64,000 nucleotides of DNA, taken from NCBI GenBank assembly GCA_022606425.2, contig JAHDVF020000164.1:124001-188000 (forward strand). Reading direction: 5' to 3'. Positions 20,356 through 30,405 of this stretch are shown here, piece by piece. The DNA comes from Lepidostoma basale. Its lineage: Eukaryota > Arthropoda > Insecta > Trichoptera > Lepidostomatidae. How positions within the stretch are numbered: position 1 is the first letter of the stretch; the number at the start of each line of letters is the position of its first letter. The translations under genes were made by a program, and so were the position numbers. Below the pieces are notes generated by a model, which did not search any database, had not been told where the DNA came from, and saw only the letters and a list, made by a program, of their open reading frames with translations.

Positions 20356-20974
20356 GTTTAACCCATAATTAAGGCTCAGAACAAAAATATCGTTGTGCAC
20401 TGTCATCAAATTTTTTTTATGTTTTACAAAGAATTTATAAGACAATAAATGTAGAGAGCATATTTCATTTAAATCTGGATGTATTTGCTTAGATTACTTT
20501 ACAAATCTCCTTTTCGCGTATTCGTGGAAATTTTTTAGCAAAAAAGTTTTTACATGCGATTTTATTTTTGTCGAAGCTTATCGCATATTTATCAAGCGAT
20601 TTAACAAATACTCCGTAAGCCCACCCGGCGAGGGTTAATGGAAGAAACCCATACAGCATCTCGGAAACTTTTGCTTTCAGATTTAAAAGGAACAAGTTTT
20701 GAGGTTTCGGTGAGAGAGGATTTAAAACAAATAGAATCACTGTTTTCTCTTCTACACATACGAGATATAGCGATAAGTATAAATTCGTAATTTGAAACGC
20801 AGCTTTTAAAATCTATGAAATATGAGAAGATTTCTTAAAAAGATTCCATACTTCGTGGCGGCATCAAAACTATCTAAAAATTAGCGCTTTTAATAACTAA
20901 GCACCCCAAAATAGAATGTCTTATATAAATCAATTCTGTGTATGTAAATTTAAGTAAAAAATGTAGCTAATAAT
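20356..20974. other. Unassigned sequence
   Basis: Contains an 83-codon minus-strand frame (20489-20740) with no family match I can name. This stretch carries no repeat shared with the rest of the window, so it may be ancestral host DNA. Confidence 0.35.
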
Positions 20975-20979
20975 TGACG

Positions 20980-21205
20980 ATCTTGACCGAGTGATAAGTA
21001 CTTTGACTGCCACCACGAAAGTCCCAGGTTCGATTCCCGGCGATGGCAGTGTGATTTTCGCATTGGCTCTGGTCTGGCGCTGAATTCACCTGACAATAAA
21101 ATGGCGATAGGTTAGCTACCTATCACATGTCATGAGAATCAATATGATAGCTATACCTTTACATAGATTTGGTTCGTGCTGTAATGATGTAAAGAGCGAT
21201 TCAAC
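20980..21205 (+). mobile_element. tRNA-derived SINE, best B box
   Basis: A-box-like GACCGAGTGATAAGTACTT and a canonical B box GGTTCGATTCCCG about 35 bases later. Next come GATGGCAGTGTGATT, TTCACCTGACAATAAAATGG, CGATAGGTTAGCTACCTATC, ACATGTCATGAGAATCAATA and GCTGTAATGATGTAAAGAGC. Other copies are at 633, 13968, 25389, 27990, 46207 and 56050. Confidence 0.85.
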
Positions 21206-21234
21206 AAAATAATATTAACAACAATAATTTACAT

Positions 21235-21600
21235 TTTTAACTCAAATGCTGATATAAGAAAGGAATGTAGAGCGGAAGAAGGTATTATGAACAAAATTAT
21301 GAAAGGATCGCTGCGTTGGTTCGGACATATGGAACGCATGAATGGAGAAAGAATGGTAAAGAAAGTATACGTTAATGATGTTAATGGGGTACGGAATCGA
21401 GGCAGACCGAAGAAAACATGGCATGACCAAATTAATAAAATTTTAAAGGTTGGTCATGTTAAAAGTCGGAGGAATCGACGTGCGTGTATGACTCGTTGTA
21501 TGAATGTGAAGGAAACTAGAGAGGTTTGCCAGGATGGAGTAGTGTGGCGGTCCATTCTCTCTGCCTACCCCTACGGTGAAACGGCGTGATGGTTTGTTTT
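21235..21600 (+). mobile_element. RTE-a LINE 3' end with an intact C-terminal frame
   Basis: An uninterrupted frame (the ORF from 21287 extends upstream to SNADIRKECRAEE near 21243) ends SILSAYPYGETA at 21589. In order it shows KGSLRWFGHMERM, KKVYVNDVNGVRNRGRPKKT, WHDQINKILKVGHVKSRRNR and CMTRCMNVKE, the C-terminal domain of the RTE ORF2. The 3' end GATGGTTTGTTTTTTAGTTTTG is the TTTG-tail subtype. TACATTTTT occurs on both sides (about 21230 and 21617) and may be the target duplication. Confidence 0.85.
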
Positions 21601-22324
21601 TTAGTTTTGTTTTTGTACATTTTTTACCATTTATAAATCGTACGCGTAAAATAGTACCTAATTAACTGATTTTTTAGTATATTCGCTAGAACATTTCGAA
21701 AATACGGATCGCAGAGTTACAAAAAAAACCTTTTGTATAACGTGTATTTATTTAGCTCTAAATAAAACCAATCTGCTAAACAGAAATGTAGACGTTTCTC
21801 AATAATAGGCCCATCCCTTAGAGGGAAACTTAGCCCAATCTCGAACAATACAATACAGCCTCAAAAAATGTAATCTCGGTATTAAGACATTGAATATTTA
21901 GCCAGTGGGTGATTCCAAACAATAAACCATTATTGCTATCCCAAGGAGAACGCCCTGACCTCCGTCCATTGTTACCGATATTAAAAAAAGGATTTGGTTG
22001 GTGAAAAAAAAAATCCCCGATGGGTGCTCGGATACCACACAAACAGAAAACTAACAAAAGGAGGGGAAAATGCTTGCACGTCAAGTTTCTTATTCAAATT
22101 TACTCCTTAGTTTGATTTATTTCTCATACAGGCATGCCCGGTATAATGTTGTGTATTTTAACATTCTAAAGAAACATTTTTAATTTTCGAACAAAGGTGA
22201 AAAGGTAGAGCTTTTCCTGGAATTTTTTTTAACGGAAAATATCTGCATTGTTATGATGAGCAGTGGAGTGCGTATGTGCACATAAGCTTTAAAATAAGCA
22301 CATTATGTTTGTGATGATGACAAC
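21601..22324. other. Unassigned sequence
   Basis: An 84-codon minus-strand frame (21830-22084) begins with a hydrophobic stretch but shows no other features. No repeats are recognised. Confidence 0.35.
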
Positions 22325-22372
22325 ATACACAACACCTGATGATGACAACATACGTTGACGAAACAGCTTTAA
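22325..22372 (+). repeat. HH-A fragment
   Basis: ACACCTGATGATGACAACAT, then GTTGACGAAACAGCTTTAA. CUGAUGA and GAAAC are intact, but stem II has an A-A mismatch and the sequence is cut before GUC. Confidence 0.65.
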
Positions 22373-22375
22373 TAA

Positions 22376-22480
22376 TAATACCTAATAATAATTAGGCTAA
22401 TTTGTATAGCGCCGTTTTCGTTGAAAACTCACCTCAAGGGTGCTTTGACAATGTTTTTAGTCATGAGAGCTTCATCTGAC
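22376..22480 (-). repeat. Repeat E with (ATT)n end
   Basis: Reverse complement of 28905-29010: TAATAATTAGGCTAATTT, TAGCGCCGTTTTCG, AACTCACCTCAAGGG, TGACAATG, AGTCATGAGAGCT. A short dispersed repeat, possibly a SINE 3' end. Confidence 0.65.
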
Positions 22481-22715
22481 ACCAGCAATCAGATAACCGT
22501 TGGTTGCATTTTATGCGATATTTTAAAAAGGTGGGTTTTATGGTGAGATTTAAAATCTGCCAGGATCGTCAGCTATAGCTACAATTATATAAATTAATAA
22601 ATAAAAAGTAATAGTAAAATAAGAGTGTTTAATTTTTTTTATTGAATAATGATAAAAATATTCTAGTTTCGGTAAAAACAATGGATTATTAATGTTAATG
22701 AAAATTTATTAATAC

Positions 22716-22997
22716 AGTCCATTGTTTTGGCCGAAACACTATGATACTTCAACATTATTAACTGTTAAAATATAAAATGCTGTTTATGGTATCACATTTT
22801 TTCAACTGTAAAACTTTTTTTTTCAACTGTAATAATTAATTTTCGTAACTTTTCGAACCCTTGTGTGAATTATATAATAATAATTAATCACGAAAATAAA
22901 TACACGATGTCAACATTAGTTGACGAAACAGCTGTCGCGAAAAAATAAAGTAATAATAAAATAAATTGTGATACTACAAAGAGCGTTTAATATTTTA
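22716..22997. repeat. HH-A copy with decayed motifs
   Basis: Outer TCCATTGTTTTGGCCGAAAC, rearranged middle, then GATGTCAACATTAGTTGACG, AAACAGCTGTCGCGA and ATTGTGATACTA. The CUG of the first core box is deleted. Confidence 0.7.
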
Positions 22998-23396
22998 ACA
23001 GTGAATGGTTAGAAGTCCATTATAAATGACAATAATAAAAAATTAAGAAAAATCATACTTGTAAATGAAAACGGATATTTTAACATACGTATTCATTAAA
23101 AAAATATTAAGGGTTTAATTATTCTTCAGGTCACTCTAAAAGTTTCCCGTTTTAAAAGGTTTTTCTATTTAACATTGTGCATTCCGCTATTCCCCTCAAA
23201 TTACCGAATCAAGTAGTGGCATCTGAATTATAAACTCCTCTACAAACCCAAAGCACCCGTTACGATTCTCTTAATTCTTTGCAAATAGCAAGGATTGAAT
23301 TAAATAGCCCGTCTCTACATTTAGCCCGAGAAAAGTAAATTAAAGGGCCCGGAATTTGTCATTGAATCGCTCAATTTACACCTCGCATATAATAAA
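22998..23396. other. Repeat-free sequence
   Basis: Positions 23150-23390 are GC-richer than average and share nothing with the repeats here. Possible ancestral unique sequence. Confidence 0.35.
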
Positions 23397-23669
23397 AACC
23401 AGAGCCCCTCAAAGGTAGGAGTCTGTATTTATAACTGTTAAACGCGTCGTATGTTATTTTGAAATAACCGGTTATTATTAGAAAAAAAAACTATTTTTTA
23501 AATTTGTATCTTGATTGCAACATTTTCTTTTTCAATTTGCATAAAAAAAAACCAGAGCCCGTCAAAGGTATTTATAACTGTTAAACGCGTCATTAGTTAT
23601 TTTGAAATAACCGGTTATTATTTGAAGAAAACTCTTTTTTAAATTTGTATCTTGATTGCAACATTTTCT
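23397..23669 (+). repeat. Imperfect tandem duplication, unit about 152 bases
   Basis: AACCAGAGCCC(C/G)TCAAAGGTA ... ATTTATAACTGTTAAACGCG ... GAAATAACCGGTTATTAT ... TTGATTGCAACATTTTCT occurs at about 23397-23528 and 23549-23669. The second copy lacks about ten bases near its start. Confidence 0.9.
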
Positions 23670-23696
23670 CTCTATTAGTTTCGTAGTATATTTAGA

Positions 23697-23878
23697 GTTT
23701 AAAACGGAATCATTAAGTTTTATGGGAATGACATGTTTTGCCCCTCTAAGGCATAAACAAATGTCATTAGATAATGAGTAGTAAAATGCATTTGATAATG
23801 CCTTAGAAGGGCGAAACATGTCATCGAAACATAAAATATAATAAAACTTCTAGAAAACTGACGGAATCATTAGGCATA
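23697..23878. repeat. HH-B foldback
   Basis: Motifs at 23730-23760 (minus, decayed, GAAA to CAAA) and 23792-23822 (plus, intact variant core) sit between arms ACGGAATCATTAAGTTTTAT and CTGACGGAATCATTAGG. Confidence 0.8.
23792..23822 (+). ncRNA. Hammerhead-like motif, HH-B variant core
   Basis: UUGAUAA, extra U, stem II GCCUU/AGGGC, GAAA, CAUG, UC. Confidence 0.5.
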
Positions 23879-24240
23879 TGTTTTTTTTAAAAATAATTAA
23901 GGGTAGAGTCGAAAAGTATTATATAATAAAAAAATGGGAAAACCTGGTTCTCAGCCATGTCACATCTTCATATTTAAATTAAACGAAAATAGCTCATTAT
24001 TATGATGAAGAAATAGAAATTCAGACTTGTGAATGCATTTTGACGCGACAATAAAAAAGTGAACAAAAATTGTTATTAAAAAAACTGTTAAGCTTACATC
24101 CTTATCATGATAAAGAAATTATATATACTCTTAATGTCGAGATAAATAAAATAACCAAATCTTGAAAGTTGATGAAAAACGGTGTTTGAATGAATAAAAT
24201 ATCAAAAGTGAAATTGATATGCAATTTTTTGTTTTATTTC
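23879..24240. other. AT-rich sequence, nothing recognised
   Basis: Leads into the TA repeat. No coding signal. Confidence 0.4.
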
Positions 24241-24244
24241 ATAT

Positions 24245-24277
24245 ATGTAATATATATATATATAATATAATAATATA

Positions 24278-24318
<41 letters not shown>

Positions 24319-24338
24319 TGTATATGTATATATATTAT

Positions 24339-24371
<33 letters not shown>

Positions 24372-24432
24372 GTATATATATATATATATACATACATATA
24401 TATATATAATATGTATAATATATATATATATA

Positions 24433-24475
<43 letters not shown>

Positions 24476-24560
24476 ATATAATATGTATATATGCTATATA
24501 TATAATATATATATATACATATATATAATATATGTTATTATATATATATATATATATTTT
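24245..24560. repeat. Interrupted (TA)n microsatellite
   Basis: Over 300 bases of TATATA with scattered G, C and AA interruptions. It generates meaningless I/Y-rich frames on both strands. It is self-complementary and can extrude cruciforms. Confidence 0.98.
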
Positions 24561-24618
24561 ATATTTTCATTGAAAGTTATTTATATAACTTTTAGATAAC
24601 TAGACGTCATTATCTCAT

Positions 24619-24666
24619 AACACCTCACCGTCAGAAACAGGCCATACGACCTATACTAAAAAAAAA
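24619..24666 (+). mobile_element. RTE-c LINE 3' terminal sliver
   Basis: ACCGTCAGAAACAGGCCATACGACCTATACTAA resembles the 3' ends at 53210-53250 and 59252-59290 (CAC-GTCA-AAACAGGTCATA-GACCTAAACTAA). Confidence 0.6.
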
Positions 24667-25388
24667 TTTAATGAAATTCTCCCAAAAGTTTTAAAATGAA
24701 AAACCGTTATATATAAAAAAAACGGTTTAAAAATAACACTTATTAAAAAAACTGCAATGCCCAGTACTTGTGCACACGAACCATTTAAAGTAATGTACAC
24801 CTTTAAGGGCCGCGTGAAACTATTGCGTCGCATTCCATCTCCATTCCTCACAATCACCATTAGACTCACCCCTGCGATCGGTACTGGATTTGGGCAATTT
24901 TGCCGCCCGCCCGGGACGGGGATAAATTAGAATTGATGGGCCGGATCAGTGCGAGTTATTGCCGCTTGTTCGCGGGGACAATTCCCAATACAAATTACAC
25001 TTAAAATAAACACATTAATGTTCTTGGAATACCGAATGAGTATTTATATTCTCCAGACAATACACATTTTTGTATGTTCGTGAACAAAATTAAAAATACC
25101 TGAGATGATACAAATTGCTCCCATAAAACACATTGAAACATTTGAGATTTTCATCAATATCGAACATTGTTAGGGTTATATTGTTTTTTGACCAACGATA
25201 CATGATGATGATGTATAACTCTAGATAACGTATTAAATGCTGATAAATTAATTTGATTATACACTAACAAGGCGAAACTTATCACACACATTAATCATAA
25301 AAAAAATTGATGAAAAAATCCGTTTACTATAAATATCACTATTTCCACAGTAGTGAGATTAATTGCATTCTTTGGGCAATTTAGTCGT
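24667..25388. other. Repeat-free sequence with a GC-rich island
   Basis: 24780-25000 is GC-rich (for example TTTTGCCGCCCGCCCGGGAC) with no repeat counterpart here and no convincing open frame. Candidate conserved non-coding or regulatory sequence. Only a comparison with relatives could tell. Confidence 0.4.
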
Positions 25389-25575
25389 CCTTTATGGCAG
25401 AGTGCCAAGAACTATGACTGCCACACCGAATATCGCGGGTTGGATTCTCGACGATGGGAGTGTGATTGTCCCAGTCTTCGGCCTGGTGAAGAATTCACGT
25501 GACAATATAAATACAACATAAAATGGCGATAGATAAGCTAGCTATCACATGTCATGAGAATCAGTTTAATAGCTG
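25389..25575 (+). mobile_element. tRNA-derived SINE copy
   Basis: A-box region TATGGCAGAGTGCCAAGAAC, B-box region GGTTGGATTCTCG, then TTCACGTGACAAT, AAATGGCGATAG and ATGTCATGAGAATCAG. Confidence 0.8.
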
Positions 25576-25814
25576 AATAAAAAAAAAATTATGCAGTAGT
25601 TTTGTTCAAAACACTTATTATATATGAAAAGAAAAGACTTCAGCATATTCATAACGATGTTATTTCACTTAATTGTCGAATCACTGAGAAAGGATGTCTG
25701 CTGTCCGAAACAAAAGTGTGAAATTAGCAAAAATTTGTTTTGAAAATATTTTGATTTTCTTAATTTATTCAAATATAAATCCACAATTAGAACAGATACA
25801 ATAATAATATATAA

Positions 25815-26040
25815 ATTTTCTTTTTCTTTTTTATGTACTTTCTATATACAACACTAACATTAAATAAAATTAAAATTACATATCAGACATGTTTCGGACA
25901 ACCGGTCCTTCTTCAGTGATACATATTTTAAAGATAATATTTATCACTAAAAAAGAACCGGTTGTCCGAAACATGTTTGATATGTAATTAATTTTTTTTT
26001 TAACATTATTAAATTTTCTCTTGATTTCCGCTTTTTTTTT
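25815..26040. repeat. HH-P foldback
   Basis: Left arm TTCTTTTTCTTTTTTATGTA ... TACAACACTAACATTAA, then a minus-strand motif; right arm with a decayed plus-strand motif (25947-25977; CUAAAAA and GUU) and a T-rich end. The same family is at 29790-30105. Confidence 0.85.
25886..25916 (-). ncRNA. Hammerhead ribozyme, HH-P, complete three-stem fold
   Basis: On the minus strand: CUGAAGA, one extra A, stem II GGAC/GUCC with loop CGGUU, GAAA, C-AU-G, UC. Stem I is formed by AUGUAUCA upstream and UGAUAUGU downstream (together 25878-25924): eight consecutive pairs including two G-U. CUGANGA permits A at position 7, so every core position is satisfied. The very short stem III is typical of Penelope-associated hammerheads, which tend to act as dimers. 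Self-cleavage is inferred from the fold only. Confidence 0.75.
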
Positions 26041-26117
26041 AATACTTTATTTTACATAAAAATACCTTTGGTTTATGATAATAAAACGATTTAACGTATC
26101 CAAATGAGTCGCTAACA

Positions 26118-26184
26118 GACTTCTAAAAAACGTTCGTTTTTATTTGTTTTAATTTTTTAATATGGAGTTTTGCATCGTTGTTCT
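26118..26184 (+). repeat. HH-B 3' part interrupted by RTE-a
   Basis: CTTCTAAAAAACGTTCGTTT and TTTTTTAATATGGAGTTTTG lead into the RTE-a insertion. The repeat resumes at 26700-26715 with TGTTGTTCTTGAAA. Confidence 0.65.
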
Positions 26185-26700
26185 AACTAACTAACTAACT
26201 AACCATCACGCCGTCTCCCCGGAGGGGTAGGCAGAAAGAATGGAACGCCACACTGTTCTGTCCTGACATACTTCTCTCGATTCCTCTACATTCACACATC
26301 TTATCATGCACGCACATCGATTTCTCCGACTCCTCACGTGACCGACATTCAATATTTGATTGATTTGATCGTGCCACGTTTTCCTCGGCCTCCCTCTTTT
26401 TCTAGCTCCGTTCAGGCCGTTTACATATACCTTCTTTGCTATTCTGTCTTCACTCATTCTTTCCATGTGTCCAAACCATCTTAATGACCCTTTCCTTATT
26501 TTGTTCATAACACTCTCATTTGCACCACATTCACTTCTTATACTTGCATTTGTCACTCTATCATATACAGATTTGCCACATATTCGTCTTAGAGATCTCA
26601 TTTGTACTCCATTTATTCTACTTTCATCTTTCTTTTGCCAGTTCCATGCTTCACTTCCATACATAAGGGTCGGCACAAGAACACCATTGTGCACTGCCAT
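26185..26700 (-). mobile_element. RTE-a LINE with a long intact C-terminal frame
   Basis: The minus-strand frame from about 26700 to 26206 is open for 165 codons: MAVHNGVLVPTLMYGSEAWN, KKDESRINGVQMRSLRRICG, VMNKIRKGSLRWFGHMERMS, GARKRGRPRKTWHDQINQIL, VGHVRSRRN and SILSAYPSGETA, then the TTAG tail. The 193-codon ORF is longer only because flanking sequence happens to be open. The insertion sits inside an HH-B 3' segment. GTTGTTCT is duplicated at the two edges (26177-26184 and 26702-26709). The structure is a 5'-truncated ORF2 with no reverse transcriptase, so it cannot move on its own. Confidence 0.88.
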
Positions 26701-26724
26701 TGTTGTTCTTGAAATAATATATAA

Positions 26725-27240
26725 GAAAATAACGTTATTATATGAGGAAGACGAGTTTGGAAAACATCTCTGGCAACAGCATTTCATCCAGAGTGAAAGA
26801 AGAATGACTTCAAATTAGGAAGGCAGTTTTTGGTACATTTTCCGCACCATTTGGTAGCGAATTTATATCTCGTAGCGATGTATTCACGGATCGAGTCCGC
26901 GCAGTTCCGAAACGCTATGCCGGGAATAAAATCACGTCACGTACAGCCGAGCCGAGCCGAGTGTAGCCGTACCTATTCGGCGGGCGATATTTCGCGTCAC
27001 GTCTAGCACTGTTCCTGTTAATAACCCAAGAAATCCATCCGCTATGAGAGCTGCGCCAAGATAAATGAAACGCGCTCTACATGTAACTGCAGTGCATTAA
27101 TATCATCGTGTGCCAAGTGAGCTGATCAAAGTCTACACAATTTATTTACAATAAATAAGATTTTTGTGAAAATAAATACAGTCAAAGAAGATCTCTTAGA
27201 CAAATATTCGGTAAATCTGTTTTTGATAGAGTTTCAAAAA
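26725..27240. other. Repeat-free GC-richer island
   Basis: 26830-27110 contains GCCGAGCCGAGCCGAG and TTCGGCGGGCGATATTTCGC. No repeat counterpart and no convincing frame. Candidate ancestral host sequence. Confidence 0.4.
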
Positions 27241-27242
27241 TC

Positions 27243-27453
27243 CATTATTAACATGTATAGAAAAACGATAGTTTTCAAAGAGTTTTATTATAAAATTTAT
27301 ATATGACAAGTTTCGCTGTTCTAAGGTATTATCAAATGTGACATTTGATAATGGCGAAACATGTCATACATAAATATTATAATAAAACTATCGTTTTTTC
27401 ATACATATTAATAATTTTATAAAGAGTTTTACATCATTGTTTAAGAAACAATA
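27243..27453. repeat. HH-B foldback
   Basis: Minus motif 27305-27335 keeps UUGAUAA, GAAA and GUC but has a weak stem II. The plus motif (27345-27366) has lost the stem II loop entirely (TTGATAATGGCGAAACATGT). The 3' segment ATTGTTTAAGAAACAATAAA is present. Confidence 0.8.
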
Positions 27454-27479
27454 AATTTCAAGTTCATATATAAAAGTGT

Positions 27480-27610
27480 ATGCAGTGCGAAGGAAAGCGT
27501 TATGAACAAAATAATGATAGGGTATTAGGATGGTTTGGACAAATAGAAATAATTAATAAAGAAAGTATGGCGAGCAAAGTATAATAAATCTGAAGAAATT
27601 GGCAAATGTG
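27480..27610 (+). mobile_element. RTE-a LINE fragment
   Basis: ESVMNKIMIGY-like, then WFGQIEIINKES-like codons. Heavily decayed. Confidence 0.6.
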
Positions 27611-27683
27611 TAGTATCCATCCCATATTTTCTGCAAACTATTGGTGCCCATAAAGAGGGTATTGACTATGACATAACAAACTA

Positions 27684-27985
27684 TCTAATCATCACGCCGT
27701 CTCCCCATAGGAATAGGCAGAAATAATAAACCGCCATACTGTTCTTTGCTGCCATTCTCTCTAACACCTCTCGCTTCCTTAACATTCATTCTGTCAAGCA
27801 CGCACATCGATTTCTTCAATATCTGATTTATTTGATCGTGCCACGTTTTCATCAGTCTTTCTCTATTTCTAGTTCAATTAACATAGTGAACACATACCTT
27901 TTTACCATTCTTCTTTCATTCATTCTTTCCATGTTTTCAAACAGTCTTAATTCTCCATTTATTATTTTGTTCATTACACTTTTAT
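27684..27985 (-). mobile_element. RTE-a LINE 3' end
   Basis: Tail complement AACTATCTAATCATCACGCC, then complements of SILSAYP, SRRN, KTWHD and the FGHMER region, with deletions. Confidence 0.7.
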
Positions 27986-27989
27986 TCAT

Positions 27990-28065
27990 TCAGTCATCTC
28001 CGAGAATCGATCACGGGACCTTTAGTGTGGTAGTCATAGCTTTAGCATCTTTGTTACGAAGGTCA
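27990..28065 (-). mobile_element. tRNA-derived SINE head
   Basis: The plus strand shows the complement of a B box (GAGAATCGATCACGGGACC) followed by AGTGTGGTAGTCATAG and an A-box remnant. Confidence 0.6.
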
Positions 28066-28437
28066 CCAATTTTGAAAAATTTAAACAGATAAACGAAAAA
28101 AACGCGTTTTGAAAACATGTTCTAATAAAAATAAAAAAACGAAGCTAAGTTACGAACAGGATCCCGAGCTACCCCCTGACTTGATTCTCATTAAAAATAA
28201 TTACGTCTGGAACAGGGGGCGACACTCACTTCACCCCTATTTATTTATGTGCAATTATCCCGCCTTGAAGTTCACTACTCCAGCGCCAAGGTGTTTAGGG
28301 CTGAATTGCGAATTCAGTTAAGTAAAAAAAAATGTTATGTGGATTACTGAACGGCCTTAATTTTCTTGCTTAAGAATGTTTACTAACCAACTAATTGTAC
28401 TACTTTCGCTATAGATGCGCTTTATAGACATTAAATA
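28066..28437. other. Unassigned sequence
   Basis: A 70-codon plus frame (28109-28321) has no recognisable motif. Confidence 0.35.
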
Positions 28438-28480
28438 AACTTATTAAAGAAAGAATAAAAACTCCATAACAATATATATA

Positions 28481-28618
28481 GTAGAAATGAGATATCTTCA
28501 GCATCATACTACCGGTGACACAGTTCAGCCAAGAAGGAATTAAGAATATATTACCTACCACGATGCAAAGCGGATGTAGAACGTAGAGGGGATGTAGAGG
28601 GGAAGAAAGTATTATAAA
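28481..28618 (+). mobile_element. RTE-a LINE fragment
   Basis: GTAGAAATGAGATATCTTCA (VEMRYLQ) and GATGTAGAGGGGAAGAAAGT (CRxEESI) lie in family order, with a small duplication in between. Confidence 0.55.
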
Positions 28619-28805
28619 CAATTAATACGAATGAAAACGTCAGTTTTATAGAAGTTTTATTATATTTTATGGGAACGACATGTTTCACCTCTCTAAGGCA
28701 TTATCAAATGTTTGATAATGCCTGAGAAGGGGAAAACGTGTCATTTCCTATAAAATTTTATAAAACTCCTAGAAGACTGACGTTTTCATTTATATTGTAC
28801 TAATG
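28619..28805. repeat. HH-B foldback, symmetrical copy
   Basis: Arms TTAATACGAATGAAAACGTC and AAACGTGTC...CTGACGTTTTCATTT mirror each other, with the centre at GGCATTATCAAATGTTTGAT. Motifs: 28677-28707 (minus) and 28712-28742 (plus, GAAAA before CGUG). The two UUGAUAA boxes are five bases apart. Confidence 0.88.
28677..28707 (-). ncRNA. Hammerhead-like motif, HH-B variant core
   Basis: UUGAUAA, extra U, stem II GCCU/AGGU, GAAA, CAUG, UC. Confidence 0.5.
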
Positions 28806-28904
28806 ACTCATTATTTAGGTTTTGAAAAGTTTTGCATTACCACGGATTTTAATCTCTATAATCAAAATATCACATAAAATATTGACAACTCTTGTCTGAT
28901 TACT

Positions 28905-29010
28905 TGTGTCACATGTAGCTCTCATGACTAAAAGCATTGTCAAAGGGCCTTTGAGGTGAGTTATTCACGAAAATGGCGCTATAAAAATTAGCCTAATTAT
29001 TATTATTATT
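28905..29010 (+). repeat. Repeat E with (ATT)n tail
   Basis: GTAGCTCTCATGACTAAAAG, GGCCTTTGAGGTGAGTT, CGAAAATGGCGCTATAAAAA, then ATTATTATTATT. Same family as 22376-22480. Confidence 0.7.
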
Positions 29011-29029
29011 ATTAATATTAATCTATAAA

Positions 29030-29145
29030 AATAAAAAAAAGAGAAGGATGGAGTGCCGCATAGGCTAAAATGTGACAGTCCATTACTTCTTCAGCCTACC
29101 CTTTCGGCGAGACGGCGTGATGGTTAGTTAGTTATTTAGTTAATT
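29030..29145 (+). mobile_element. Non-autonomous RTE-a-tailed element, truncated
   Basis: AGAGAAGGATGGAGTGCCGC, TGTGACAGTCCATTACTTCT, then GACGGCGTGATGGTTAGTTAG. The sequence before the LINE tail matches 31244-31770 rather than the LINE itself. Confidence 0.65.
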
Positions 29146-29789
29146 CATCTATAAGGGATGTTGGTCGCAATAATAGTTACAAAAAATACTGTTAAGCTTT
29201 CTCACATATTCGATATTATAAAAAATCTTTGTTGTAGAAAAACGCTGATCTGTGTTTCGCGATTCCATTGAGCAGTGGCAAATAAGCCTATTAAAATAGT
29301 GTGTAGGCAATCACAATCTACCGTGAAGTGAGTACAAATACCCACCCAGCCGCCACACGCGAACTGTTTGATAAATGACAGAATCACGCCGTGTGTATGT
29401 GAATCGGAGAAAAATCTTTGTACATTGGACGTTGATCTATGAGAGGCTTTATAGAGGCTAAGAGAGAGAAAACAGGGTGACACATTTCAGATAAATCTCT
29501 TTCGGAGCTGGGTGTGAAATGTCCACGAGAAAAACTTAAGAAAATACATATTTCTAAAACGAATTTCTACTTTAGTTTATAGTGAGATTCACACCTACAC
29601 TTACTTAAATGAATTGGTGCACACACTTTGGGATACAGCATTTTATAATATCTGAAAAACTTACAATTCTAAAATGATGCACTTCAAAATAAACAACTTA
29701 GAACTTCTAATGAGGATAACACTTAATTAATACAAATGAAAGCTTTCTTCTGTATACTCGTATGTCATACTTTGTGTTGTTATAGTGGT
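29146..29789. other. Unassigned sequence
   Basis: Holds a 93-codon minus-strand frame (29202-29483) of unknown nature. It is not a repeat seen elsewhere in the window, so a host exon cannot be excluded, but no splice or domain evidence supports one. Confidence 0.3.
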
Positions 29790-30105
29790 TTATTTCTTTT
29801 TTTCTTTTTTATATACTTTCTTTATACAACACTAGTATTAAAAAAAAATTACATAGACAGAACAGTCTTTCTTCAGTAAAGATACATTTTAAAAAATATT
29901 ACAAAATTGTTTACATGATCTGACAGATGTTATAACATATAACATATAACATCTGTTAGATCACGTAAACAATTTTATAATATTTAAAAAAATGTATCTT
30001 TACTGAACGAGAACTGTTTGTCCGAAACATGTCTATGTAATTTTTTTTTTATACAAGTGTTGTATATACTCGTACAAAGTATATAAAAAAGAAAAAGAGA
30101 AACAA
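29790..30105. repeat. HH-P foldback
   Basis: Arms TTTTTTATATACTTTCTTTA ... and the mirrored right end. The plus motif at 30003-30033 has G8 and A9 substitutions. The minus motif has lost GAAAC by deletion. A second inner palindrome (ACATATAACATATAACAT) sits at the centre. Confidence 0.8.
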
Positions 30106-30109
30106 ATGA

Positions 30110-30180
30110 AAACAACTGTTTTATAGAAGTTCTATTATAATTTATGACATGCCTACGACAGCATTATCAAAATCTCAAAA
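30110..30180 (-). repeat. HH-B arm fragment
   Basis: GAAAACAACTGTTTTATAGA, ATTTATGACATGCC and GCATTATCAAAATC. The GAAA box is missing. Confidence 0.55.
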
Positions 30181-30289
30181 TCAAGTTGACACTTGATACT
30201 CCTATTCCAGTGTTCCACCTTCCTGCTTATCGCACCAACTACGTTTAGAGCGCGCTATTATACTGGATATGTGACAGCTACAATAAGTG

Positions 30290-30405
30290 ATTTTGCAACA
30301 TCGAGAGTGGAGAGAGAAGGCCACGGACAGAAATCAGTGGAGGACTGTTGTGAAGGAAGCCAAGTCCCATAACGCGATGTGGCGCCGAGAAAAAGAAGAA
30401 GAATA
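30290..30405 (+). mobile_element. RTE-type LINE C-terminal tail with (GAA)n
   Basis: A shifted frame reads NQWRTVVKEAKSHNAMWRRE ending in AAAAAGAAGAAGAAT. This is the form of RTE C-termini (WRxxVxKAKxxH) with the triplet tail. Confidence 0.5.

Noticed and set aside
20489..20740. 83-codon frame as a host exon
   Set aside because: No domain, codon-use or splice evidence can be seen. It is left as unassigned sequence.
24202..24476. I/Y-rich open frames on both strands
   Set aside because: They are translations of the TA microsatellite and carry no coding information.
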